A stretch of DNA of 22,334 bases from RFPI01 sp964470195. GTDB lineage: Bacteria; Pseudomonadota; Gammaproteobacteria; Burkholderiales; Methylophilaceae. A program made the translations under genes and the position numbers. Shown piece by piece: positions 1 to 7,015 of this stretch. Every line of letters starts with the position of its first letter. Position 1 is the first letter of the stretch. Under the pieces are notes generated by a model, which was not told the DNA's origin, searched no databases, and saw only the letters and a program-made list of their open reading frames with translations. The DNA is taken from positions 1 to 22,334 of the forward strand of contig CAYYBG010000032.1 of NCBI GenBank assembly GCA_964470195.1, read 5' to 3'.

Positions 1-1
1 T

Positions 2-955
2 GAGCGCATTATGGATTCGACCGGCGCATTGGCACTGGCCGATATCCCAGCGCGTATGTTGGTCATCGGTGGCGGCATTATCGGTCTGGAAATGGGGACG
101 GTCTACGATGCCTTGGGCAGTAAAGTGAGCGTGGTGGAATTTACCGATGGCTTGATTCAAGGTTGCGACCGCGACTTAGTACGTCCTTTGCAAAAGCGCA
201 TGGAAAAACGTTTTGAAGCCATTATGCTGAATACCAAAGTGGCCAAGATAGAAGCTAAACCCGATGGTATTTATGTCAGTTTTGAAGGCGTGAATGGCAA
301 TCAGGATGCGCCAAAAACGGTAGAGAAATATGATCGCGTATTAGTCTCTATCGGCCGTCGCCCCAACGGTCATCTCATCGGCGCTGAACTTGCCGGGGTC
401 AATGTGGATGAGCGCGGTTTTATTGCCGTCGATAAACAAATGCGTACCAATGTGCCGCATATTTTTGCCATCGGCGATATCGTCGGACAACCCATGTTGG
501 CGCATAAAGCTACCCATGAAGGGAAAGTGGCAGCCGAAGTGATTGCGGGTGAGAAAGTTGAATTCCAAGCCATGGTTATTCCATCCGTAGCCTACACCGA
601 CCCAGAAGTGGCGTGGGCAGGCGTGACAGAAAACGAAGCCAAAGCACAAGGATTGGAAATCGAAAAAGCCAGTTTCCCTTGGGCGGCGAGTGGTCGTGCT
701 TTATCCATCTCCAGAACCGAAGGGGTGACCAAGCTGATATTTGATAAGCAAACTCATCGTTTAATCGGAGCCGGTATCGTCGGCACCAATGCAGGTGAGT
801 TATTAGCAGAAGCGGTGTTGGCGATTGAAATGGGCGCCGATGCACATGATATTGGCCTCTCCATTCATGCTCACCCAACGCTGTCTGAGACGGTATGTTT
901 TGCCGCAGAAATGAAAGAAGGCACGATTACCGATTTGTATATCAAGAAGCGTTAA
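2..955 (+). CDS. lpdA: Dihydrolipoamide dehydrogenase (E3), 5'-truncated by the window edge
   Basis: Flavoprotein that reoxidises dihydrolipoamide with NAD+ in the pyruvate/2-oxoglutarate dehydrogenase complexes and glycine cleavage, in the cytoplasm. The reading frame is open from base 2, so the true start lies upstream; 317 residues are visible against about 475 in the family. The missing part holds the FAD-binding Rossmann fold and redox-active disulfide. Seen here: the NAD-binding glycine motif GGGIIGLEMG, the second FAD contact region (FAIGDIVGQPMLAHKA), and the C-terminal dimerisation domain with the catalytic motif HAHPTLSETV, whose second His acts as the base paired with Glu. The C-terminal ITDLYIKKR is typical. 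This is the only rightward gene and converges on the minus-strand block. It looks like an ordinary housekeeping gene and is visibly more GC-rich than what follows. Identification is very secure. Confidence 0.95.
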   Translation, partial: ERIMDSTGALALADIPARMLVIGGGIIGLEMGTVYDALGSKVSVVEFTDGLIQGCDRDLVRPLQKRMEKRFEAIMLNTKVAKIEAKPDGIYVSFEGVNGNQDAPKTVEKYDRVLVSIGRRPNGHLIGAELAGVNVDERGFIAVDKQMRTNVPHIFAIGDIVGQPMLAHKATHEGKVAAEVIAGEKVEFQAMVIPSVAYTDPEVAWAGVTENEAKAQGLEIEKASFPWAASGRALSISRTEGVTKLIFDKQTHRLIGAGIVGTNAGELLAEAVLAIEMGADAHDIGLSIHAHPTLSETVCFAAEMKEGTITDLYIKKR

Positions 956-1007
956 CCAGCCTAGACTGAAATTAAACAGTTTCTACTTTATTGAGCGCAT
1001 CACAACA

Positions 1008-1046
1008 TCGCTAGGCCATTTTTTATGGCTTGGCGATATTGTTTTC
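1008..1046 (+). terminator. Probable intrinsic terminator of lpdA
   Basis: A 12-bp arm (1008-1019, TCGCTAGGCCAT) pairs with 1025-1036 (ATGGCTTGGCGA) across a five-T loop. All twelve positions pair in RNA if two G-U wobbles are allowed. It is followed by the U-rich stretch TATTGTTTTC. It begins 53 bases after the lpdA stop, which fits a terminator separating lpdA from the convergent block. Confidence 0.65.
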
Positions 1047-1078
1047 ATCTTGATATCTATCACTTTTTTGCAACAAAA

Positions 1079-1102
1079 CATCAAGAGTCTCTCTCTTGAA
1101 AA
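1079..1102 (-). terminator. Possible weak terminator after the prepilin peptidase gene
   Basis: On the minus strand TCAAGAG (1099-1093) can pair with CTCTTGA (1087-1081) around a five-base loop, followed by ATGTTTTGTTG, which is T-rich but interrupted. It lies about 30 bases past the stop codon at 1128, the right place for a terminator of the leftward block. The stem is only 7 bp and the call is tentative. Confidence 0.3.
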
Positions 1103-1127
1103 TTAATAAAAACCTTAACTGCGTAAT

Positions 1128-1961
1128 TTATGCCAAAAAAAGAATTAAAATCGCAGCAAGAGAAATAAAAGGCCCAAAGGGAATAGGCACGTTGCTAGCG
1201 GATTTGCCAAAAATAATGATTGCTAATCCTATAACCGTAGCGATGACAGAAGATATTAAGATTATTTCTGGGATTGCCTGCCAACCGAACCATGCGCCAA
1301 CAGCAGCAAGCAACTTAAAATCCCCATACCCCATACTTTCTTTGTTTTTAATCAGTTTGTAAATCCAGTAAATAGACCAAAGAATTAGATAGCCTAATAC
1401 ACTACCAATGACCGCAGACTGAATATCAACGAAAGTGTCACTAAGATTAAACAGCAAACCTAGCCACAATAAAGGCAAAGTAATCAAGTCCGGTAGCAAA
1501 TAAGTATCAAAATCTATCATCGAAAGGGTAATCAGCGATAAAACAAAAATAGATGCTGCTAGCGCAGTCAAAGAAAAGCCAAAATGCCAAAAACATAGAC
1601 TGGTAGCAAAACCACAAGCAAGTTCAATCAATGGGTAACGCAAGCTTATATGGGCTTTACAATGCCTGCATCTTCCTTTAAGCCAAAGATAGCTGAAGAG
1701 TGGTAAATTTTCAAAAATTGATATTCTGTGACCGCAGGATTGGCATTGCGACCTTGGGGTAATCAAATTGTATTTTTTTGAGAGAATACGGTTTTGTGAG
1801 CGATTATTTTGTTTCCACTGACTTTCGATCATCTTAGGGAGTCGATAAATGACCACATTAATAAAACTACCCAAGACTAGACCAAATACTCCAGAAAGGA
1901 TTAACAAAAAGCTAAGCTCGGATTGAAGTAAATCAATCAATGGCATGACATGATTAATCAT
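1128..1961 (-). CDS. pilD: Type IV prepilin peptidase (A24 family, PilD/GspO-like)
   Basis: Inner-membrane aspartyl protease that removes the leader of type IV prepilins and type II secretion pseudopilins and usually N-methylates the new N-terminus. The 277 residues match the family's full length. Seen: an N-terminal segment with GSFINVVIYRLP (about residues 31-42); a cytoplasmic zinc-ribbon-like domain with C73, C76, C98 and C101 (CQSC and CRHC); the first catalytic aspartate region MIDFDTYLLPD (148-158, Asp150); the GxGD motif GYGDFK (211-216, Asp214); and several hydrophobic helices. ATG at 1961 is chosen, though no clear Shine-Dalgarno sequence precedes it; ATG 1946 is an alternative. No pilin, pilB or pilC lies in the window. 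It is the last gene of the leftward array, 132 bases after the isomerase gene, and may be transcribed independently. The methyltransferase activity is assumed from the complete N-terminal domain. Confidence 0.9.
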   Translation of the reverse strand: MINHVMPLIDLLQSELSFLLILSGVFGLVLGSFINVVIYRLPKMIESQWKQNNRSQNRILSKKYNLITPRSQCQSCGHRISIFENLPLFSYLWLKGRCRHCKAHISLRYPLIELACGFATSLCFWHFGFSLTALAASIFVLSLITLSMIDFDTYLLPDLITLPLLWLGLLFNLSDTFVDIQSAVIGSVLGYLILWSIYWIYKLIKNKESMGYGDFKLLAAVGAWFGWQAIPEIILISSVIATVIGLAIIIFGKSASNVPIPFGPFISLAAILILFLA

Positions 1962-2093
1962 AACTAAATTTTATCACTCAGATTTCAATACCAAGGTAAT
2001 TAGTTTGAATGATATTACGCCAATCAAAGTCTCAGCTTTTGTAGGGTACTAATTCATTGTTCAATTAAGTATAACTTTTAATTTGGTCTATAT

Positions 2094-2918
2094 TTAATTT
2101 GAAAACCATTTCTTTGATTTATTGCTATTATCAACGACAACTGCTTTATTTCTTAATTCCAACAACATCTTTTCCATTTGACGTTTGCTAAGTTGCTTCT
2201 GTAAAGCATCTTTCACTTTGTCATATTCGGGAGTTGTGATGTCACGCGTATCTTCTAGTCTTATAACATGCCAACCAAACTTAGTTTGAATGGGCTCCTT
2301 AGAAATAGCCCCTTTATTTAGATAAGGCAGTACTAAATTAAAAGGTTTCAAAATACTGGCAAGTGAGAACCACCCAAGTTCTCCTTTATTCTCCTTCACA
2401 CTAGGATCGCGAGATTTATCCGCTGCAATCTTTGCAAAATCACCACCTTTATTCAGTTGCCCAATCACTTGAATGGCCTCGGCTTCTGACTCAAGCAATA
2501 TATGACTTACCTTGTATTCTTTATTACCAAGCTCAATTTTATACTTTTCATAAGCGGCTTTAATATCTGATTCAGATATTGGATTATTTTTCATGTAATC
2601 TTGCCAATACGCATTGACTAAAAGCTCACGTCTCGCTAAGTCTTCTTGAATTTGAAAATCACTTTTCTTATCCAAGCCAGCTTTTAATGCCTCTTGATAA
2701 ATTAATTCATTGGAAACTAATCTTGCAATAACGGCTTCTTTCTGAGTGTCGTCAATTTTTTGACCACGCTCATTAGCATCTTTAAAGAGATAGTCCAAGG
2801 TGGTTTGCTTGATCGGCTTGCCATTGACAGTGATAGCCACATTGTCAGCAGCTATGGCTTTAAAACTCAAACTGAGAAGAAGAAGAGTCATAAAGATATT
2901 AATATTGAGTTTTTGCAT
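2094..2918 (-). CDS. Secreted parvulin-type peptidyl-prolyl cis-trans isomerase with SurA-like N-terminal region
   Basis: Periplasmic prolyl isomerase/chaperone of 274 residues. The first 23 residues are a signal peptide (hydrophobic core FMTLLLLSLSF, cleavage after AIA or AIAA). Residues about 28-130 form a helical SurA_N-like region. The parvulin domain covers about 134-224: it opens with YKVSHILLES, continues through FAKIAADKSRDPS and GELGWFS, and ends with TKFGWHVIRLED, all hallmark parvulin segments. A charged helical tail follows. A good ribosome-binding site (AGGA, 8 bases before ATG 2918) supports the start. It lies 66 bases downstream of the coiled-coil gene in the same orientation. 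Bordetella Par27, a periplasmic parvulin of similar size, assists filamentous haemagglutinin; by analogy this protein could chaperone the giant TpsA or the porin. That role is inference, while the enzyme family is secure. No lipoprotein cysteine is seen. Confidence 0.87.
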   Translation of the reverse strand: MQKLNINIFMTLLLLSLSFKAIAADNVAITVNGKPIKQTTLDYLFKDANERGQKIDDTQKEAVIARLVSNELIYQEALKAGLDKKSDFQIQEDLARRELLVNAYWQDYMKNNPISESDIKAAYEKYKIELGNKEYKVSHILLESEAEAIQVIGQLNKGGDFAKIAADKSRDPSVKENKGELGWFSLASILKPFNLVLPYLNKGAISKEPIQTKFGWHVIRLEDTRDITTPEYDKVKDALQKQLSKRQMEKMLLELRNKAVVVDNSNKSKKWFSN

Positions 2919-2984
2919 ACTTAGTTTCCTATCTGGGTGTGCATTATTAATAAAATGTTTAGAGTAACTTTATAAAGCTTTAAA

Positions 2985-3614
2985 CTAATTTAAGTCCATT
3001 TTTGCGTTCTCAATGTCATCAAGCTTATCCTGAAAAATATTTTCCAACTCAACACGTTTTAGTTGGAAAAATTTCTCATCTCTCAATGCAGACTCATACG
3101 TAGTTTGTTTTTCATAAATTTTTATTAGTGACTTAGCTTGCAAGTAAAGTAACTTATTTTTTTCAACAGATTCATTGAGTCGTGTTTTAGTTTGCATAAC
3201 GCTTTGTACTAGTGTTTTTCGTTGCTTCTCATTGACTTCAAGTGCTGCAAGATTTTTTTCATTTTGCTGTTTAAGCTCTTGCAGTTCAGCTTTGAATTTC
3301 TCAATTTCTGAGTCTTTTGAAGTGATTAATGCATTTAGGTTAGCTAACTCTGCTTTGGCTTTACTCAAATTCTTAGTTGAGACTGAAGCCGCTCTGTTGG
3401 CGCCTTCAAGCGCCTTTTCTTTATCAGCAACTGTCTTTTTCTCAGCCTCTAACTCAGCCTGCAAAGCAGCTTGCTGTTTGCGGATTTGTTGGATAATTTG
3501 AGCGTTTTTCTTGGAATCTTTGTTTTTTACAGCCGCATTAGCAAGACCTGTAGAGAACAAACTCATAAACATTGCAATCAGGCATCCACATAGAACTTTT
3601 TTTACAATATCCAT
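2985..3614 (-). CDS. Secreted coiled-coil protein of unknown function
   Basis: Not a named family that I recognise. The start is taken at ATG 3614, not ATG 3620: the purine run AGAGAGG directly abuts the first ATG but sits 6 bases before the second, the proper ribosome-binding distance. This gives 209 residues. A signal peptide follows (DIVKKVLCGCLIAMFMSL, cleavage near LANA). The rest is almost entirely alpha-helical, rich in K, E, Q, A and L with heptad patterning (for example AALQAELEAEKK and AELQELKQQNEKNLAALE), predicting a long periplasmic coiled coil. A less repetitive C-terminal part contains RDEKFFQLKRVELENIF. It begins 24 bases after the porin stop, so the two genes are probably co-transcribed. 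Vibrio TonB2-type systems use a coiled-coil periplasmic partner (TtpC), so an accessory role in the neighbouring Ton complex or porin is plausible but unproven. Confidence 0.72.
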   Translation of the reverse strand: MDIVKKVLCGCLIAMFMSLFSTGLANAAVKNKDSKKNAQIIQQIRKQQAALQAELEAEKKTVADKEKALEGANRAASVSTKNLSKAKAELANLNALITSKDSEIEKFKAELQELKQQNEKNLAALEVNEKQRKTLVQSVMQTKTRLNESVEKNKLLYLQAKSLIKIYEKQTTYESALRDEKFFQLKRVELENIFQDKLDDIENAKMDLN

Positions 3615-3638
3615 TGCCATCCTCTCTAAAAGCTCAGC

Positions 3639-5425
3639 TTAGAATCGTCCATTAAAATCAATCAGCAACGTATCAACAGACAACGGCAATCCTGTAATCG
3701 TATCCGATGTTAGGTAGCGCAATCCTACCCAAGCATTTTTATCGATACCATAGTTGGCATGCAGTACCCAACCTTTAGTATTGGTTGAGCCCAAGCCAAA
3801 ATTGGAATCGGCAAAAGCGTCTAAAACTGCATCCGCTTCTATCCGTTTATAGCCTAATGAAACCATCCAATCATGCGCTTTAACATCCGTTAACGGTCCA
3901 TCACTAGCAAACGCATTAAAGCTCGTATGTCCTAAATCCAGCCTTACATTGAATGCCTCGTTTTGCTTTTCATATAAATTACCGGTTCTTCTAAATATTT
4001 CGTTCTTGTTAAAACCGATATTTTTTACATAGTCCCCAGTTAGAGTTAGATGTACTGGATCAAAATACATTAAATCTAATTGTCCAATTAAGTTAATCTG
4101 CTCAAACTTTGAGGCAATACCGATGATNNNNNNNNNNNNNNNNNNNNNNNNNNNNNNNNNNNNNNNNNNNNNNNNNNNNNNNNNNNNNNNNNNNNNNNNN
4201 NNNNNNNNNNNNNNNNNNNNNNNNNNNAATCTAATTGTCCAATTAAGTTAATCTGCTCAAACTTTGAGGCAATACCGATGATAGGTTGAGCCCCACCTAT
4301 TCCAGTATTTAGGGCATTAATATCAAAGGTACTATTTCCACGCTGCCTCCATAAGGGCCGGGTTCCAGATTTATCAGTCAACCCTACATCGTTTAAACTA
4401 CCTTCCACGTTGCGATAATCGTGATAAGCAAGAGCCAATTTGAATGAAGACTTATTAGCTGCCTGCCATTTGATACCTGTTTGCAATGAGTAAATCCATT
4501 TATCTTTCGCTCTATTGACCTCAGATGATTGCACTTCTTCAATAGGGAAGGCTCCAAGGGTGCCAAATGCTGACCACTCATTATTGATTGTTGGTTTAAA
4601 TTGCGCCACTACCCCGTCAAAGGCCAAATCCGGATCCCATAACATGTCAGTATATAAAAACGGGTTGGCAAAACGGCCTCCTTTTAAGGTAAGCCATGGG
4701 TTGACTTCTGCTCTCAAGAAAGCGCGATCAAGTCCGAAGGTATATTTACCTTGAGCCATCCCCTCAGTTTGGTTAGGTGTCACGGGGGTATCAAGCGTTC
4801 CAGTAACAAATTGCATGCCGCCTGTAAGCCAATCATTAATTTTCACATTGACACCAAACCTAGCTCTAACTCGAAGTCTATCGCGATCTTCACTAGAGTT
4901 TGCCAAGTTCATATCCCTGAGTGGATTATTAAGCTCTGCAAGACTAGCATTTCCATTTGCGAATAGGTCTTGCTGACCTCTCAAGCGAATATCGCCATTA
5001 AACGAAAATCTATCAATCCAAGAGGGCAGAGCTAAGCGCTCATCGCCCTTGTAATTGAGTTTAGTCATCACTTCATTCTCTATCTCTTGACGCATTTCAG
5101 CCTTGATGTGCTCGGGAACATATTGCACTCGCACCGAGGAATCTTCTTTCTTGCCACTATCAAGACTCTCTTGACTCTCTGAACTAGGAGCTTGGCTTAC
5201 CTGTTTAGCAGCCTGTTCAGTGGCCTGCTTGACAATAGCATCAGCCTTACTTTTAGGGAGCACTCCCTCTTCAACTAATAGATCTATCAAATTAAGGGTT
5301 GTCGACCTTAATTGCTCCAGAGACTCGCGTTCATCTGCATAGGCTGGGCTGTGAGCCAAACCTACACTCAGTAAAGCGAATGAAATTGCTAGCTGTTTAA
5401 TGTTCTGCTTAGATTGCAATAACAT
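3639..5425 (-). CDS. Putative outer-membrane porin (Porin_5-like), split only by an assembly gap
   Basis: Predicted outer-membrane beta-barrel channel. The start is ATG 5425; an upstream in-frame TTG (5443) has no advantage, and a stop in the same frame lies before it. A signal peptide of about 30 residues ends AYA before DERES. It is followed by a polar helical periplasmic segment (ERESLEQLRS to about residue 110), then alternating barrel strands from about DRFSFNGDIRLRGQQDLF, ending with LLIDFNGRF, the terminal Phe typical of outer-membrane barrels. The frame is broken by 100 Ns (4128-4227). The bases on both sides encode the same residues (IIGIASKFEQINLIGQLD); collapsing the duplicated 55 bases plus the Ns joins the halves in frame, giving about 543 residues. 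The gene is therefore probably intact in the organism. It has no TonB-dependent-receptor plug. It lies between tonB and the coiled-coil gene. Confidence 0.8.
4073..4127. repeat. 55-base duplicated contig end, left copy
   Basis: These 55 bases are identical to 4228-4282 and end exactly at the first N of the gap. An exact shared end of this kind is what two de Bruijn-graph contigs overlapping by one k-mer look like when joined by a scaffolder instead of merged. It is treated as an assembly artefact rather than a biological repeat. Confidence 0.93.
4128..4227. other. Assembly gap of exactly 100 Ns inside the porin gene
   Basis: Exactly 100 unknown bases, the conventional filler for a gap of unknown size. 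Because the flanks duplicate each other and removal restores the reading frame, the real missing sequence is probably zero and the true distance is negative (a 55-base overlap). Confidence 0.97.
4228..4282. repeat. 55-base duplicated contig end, right copy
   Basis: Identical to 4073-4127 and starts at the first base after the gap. Keeping only one copy and dropping the Ns removes 155 bases. The span 3639-5425 then has a length divisible by three and no internal stop at the junction. Confidence 0.93.
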
Positions 5426-5495
5426 GGTTATTTTCTCTTTCAATTTTGGAAAAATGGACTGGCAACATACACATCAAATTTGTTGAATCGTCCAT
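5409..5495 (-). CDS. Possible 28-residue leader ORF overlapping the porin start
   Basis: In the 102-base space between tonB and the porin gene, ATG 5495 is preceded by the best ribosome-binding site of the area (AGGGAG at 5508-5503, 7-base spacer). It opens a 28-codon frame beginning MDDSTNLMCMLPVHF and ending HVIAI. Its stop (5409) lies 14 to 16 bases beyond the porin's own ATG (5425), in a different frame. The porin start itself has only a weak purine-rich stretch upstream. This is the geometry of a translationally coupled leader peptide; the peptide may have no function of its own. No signal peptide or known family was recognised. It could be chance. Confidence 0.35.
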   Translation of the reverse strand: MDDSTNLMCMLPVHFSKIERENNHVIAI

Positions 5496-5527
5496 ATTTC
5501 GTCTCCCTAAAAATTTTGATCATCAAA

Positions 5528-6163
5528 CTATTTCTTTGCAGTAATTCTCAACTTTACTGGTTGAGGCATTCCTGCAGGGGGCACCTGCTTAATAGATTGC
5601 AAACTTTCTAGTGCCAATTTGATTGCTTGGTCAACTTCTGAGCCAGCATCAGATTCCTGTAAACTAATTCTTTCAATCTCGCCCGTTGGCTTTAACCAAA
5701 CAGACACAACCGCCTTATACTGTCCATTTTTTAATAAAGGATTTCGTTCCAATGCTCTTTGGATTTCACTTTTAATGACGCCGGCATACCAAGTAAACTT
5801 TGAACCGCCGTCAGATCCAATGTAGTTATTTGTCACTTTTCCTGATTGAAAAGGGCTAGCTCCATCACCCGCAGTTCCTTCCATTTTCAAGGCCTCCATG
5901 GGTGGGGTCTCAACAGGTTTTGGTTCTGGGGCTTTTTCAACTTCTTTAGGCTGATCTTTTGGAGGCTCTTTTGGCGGCGGTGGCGGTGGCGGTGGGGGCG
6001 TGTCTGGAAGTAACTTAATTGTCGTCACTTGACGCTTTTGTTGGGTACTACCTTTGAATATATCCTTTAGACTATAAGCAAGCAAAAACAGTGAAGCTAA
6101 AACAGCAACGCCAATCAGCGCGCGCTTAAGCAATATTTTTTGATTAGATTTTTGGTTTTGCAT
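5528..6163 (-). CDS. tonB: TonB-like energy transducer protein
   Basis: Periplasm-spanning protein that carries energy from the ExbB/ExbD motor to an outer-membrane partner. Seen (numbering from the GTG at 6166): cytoplasmic N-terminus with basic residues, one signal-anchor helix (about 15-32, RALIGVAVLASLFLLAYSL), a proline-rich spacer starting with nine consecutive prolines (57-65) followed by PK/EP repeats to about 90, a linker, and a compact C-terminal domain (about 125-212) with WYAGVIKSEIQRALERNPLL and VSVWLKPTGEIERISLQES, which matches the TonB C-terminal fold. At 211-212 residues it is slightly shorter than E. coli TonB (239). Start is uncertain between ATG 6163 and GTG 6166; AGGT (6180-6177) lies 13 or 10 bases upstream. 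It sits 21 bases or so after the second exbD, so it belongs to the same operon. The TonB/TolA-like family is clear; the receptor partner is unknown. Confidence 0.87.
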   Translation of the reverse strand: MQNQKSNQKILLKRALIGVAVLASLFLLAYSLKDIFKGSTQQKRQVTTIKLLPDTPPPPPPPPPKEPPKDQPKEVEKAPEPKPVETPPMEALKMEGTAGDGASPFQSGKVTNNYIGSDGGSKFTWYAGVIKSEIQRALERNPLLKNGQYKAVVSVWLKPTGEIERISLQESDAGSEVDQAIKLALESLQSIKQVPPAGMPQPVKLRITAKK

Positions 6164-6187
6164 CACGTTGATTTTTACCTGTATTGA

Positions 6188-6592
6188 CTAGGTACCAATG
6201 CGTCCGGTCACTAGACCAACATTTTCAATTTCTAGCTTGTTCACCAAATCAATCACGCCAACAACACCCGCATATGGCGCTCTAGCATCACCCTTGATCA
6301 TGACATTAAACTTTGGGTCTTGTGACTTTGCAGTGAGTAATTGTTTCTCTAACTCTGCCGAACTGACACCTACACCATTTATGGTCACAGCGCCACTTTC
6401 TTGCACCTGAACAATTTTCAAATCATGCTTTTCTGTGCTTGGCTTATTAGAGGGTTTAGGCAAGTTCATAGTCAGGCCTTGAACACCGGCAGTCGTCATT
6501 AGTATGAATATAACCAATAAGACATATGCCAAATCCAGCATTGGAGTAATGTTAATCGTATCGTAAGGTTGTGCATCGTTTTGTACCTGCAT
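6188..6592 (-). CDS. exbD: ExbD/TolR-family protein, second tandem copy
   Basis: Proton-channel partner of ExbB: one N-terminal transmembrane helix and a periplasmic domain. The 134 residues are standard length. The shared core INITPMLDLAYVLLVIFI contains the membrane aspartate (Asp20) thought to carry protons; the periplasmic part (about 45-134) contains VTINGVGVSSAELEKQL and FNVMIKGDARAPYAGVV, typical of ExbD. It starts four bases after the stop of the first exbD, with a GGAG ribosome site 7 bases before ATG, so the two are translated from one message. The C-terminal motif VGLVTGRIGT parallels the VGLVTKKVVE of its neighbour. Confidence 0.92.
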   Translation of the reverse strand: MQVQNDAQPYDTINITPMLDLAYVLLVIFILMTTAGVQGLTMNLPKPSNKPSTEKHDLKIVQVQESGAVTINGVGVSSAELEKQLLTAKSQDPKFNVMIKGDARAPYAGVVGVIDLVNKLEIENVGLVTGRIGT

Positions 6593-6596
6593 CTTG

Positions 6597-7007
6597 TTAC
6601 TCCACTACTTTCTTAGTCACTAATCCTACTTCTGTAATATCTAACTTTTTACAAATTTCCAATACCTCTGAAACCTTTTCATAATGTGCAGCTGCGTCAG
6701 CCTTTAGCACTACAGGGAGTGACGGATTAGAGCTCTTGAACTCAGCCAGACGCTGCTCAAGCGTAGGCATATCCACTGGGTATGCGTCAAGATAAGTAGT
6801 CCCATCATTGGTTATCGTAATGGCTCGCATCTGCGGCTTTGATAGTGCGACCGAATTTTCGGTTTGGGGAGATTCGACTTTGACCCCCTGCATGGAAGCT
6901 GTAGTCATAATAATAAAAATAACCAGCAAAACGTAGGCGAGATCAAGCATAGGCGTGATATTAATCTCGTCGTATAACTGATTCTCTTCTTTTATTCCCT
7001 CTGACAT
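6597..7007 (-). CDS. exbD: ExbD/TolR-family protein, first tandem copy
   Basis: 136-residue ExbD/TolR protein with one transmembrane helix and a periplasmic domain, working with the adjoining ExbB-type channel. Asp22 in the stretch INITPMLDLAYVLLVIFI is the conserved membrane-embedded acidic residue. The periplasmic domain contains TYLDAYPVDMPTLEQRL and LPVVLKADAAAHYEKV. The gene starts 8 bases after the exbB stop and ends four bases before the second exbD, a tight operon arrangement. It shares 18 identical residues around the membrane helix with its neighbour but diverges in the periplasmic part, so the two are paralogues, not a recent duplication. Xanthomonas also has tandem exbD1/exbD2 genes. 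A heteromeric ExbD dimer is possible. Confidence 0.92.
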   Translation of the reverse strand: MSEGIKEENQLYDEINITPMLDLAYVLLVIFIIMTTASMQGVKVESPQTENSVALSKPQMRAITITNDGTTYLDAYPVDMPTLEQRLAEFKSSNPSLPVVLKADAAAHYEKVSEVLEICKKLDITEVGLVTKKVVE

Positions 7008-7015
7008 ATGAACTC

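Noticed and set aside
4073..4282. Direct 55-base repeat as a biological duplication or recombination site
   Set aside because: The copies end exactly at both borders of a 100-N gap and collapsing them restores the porin frame, so an assembly overlap explains them better.
5976..6001. G-rich run on the plus strand as a possible G-quadruplex
   Set aside because: It is the complement of the proline codons of the TonB spacer, with mostly GG pairs; coding for polyproline explains it fully.
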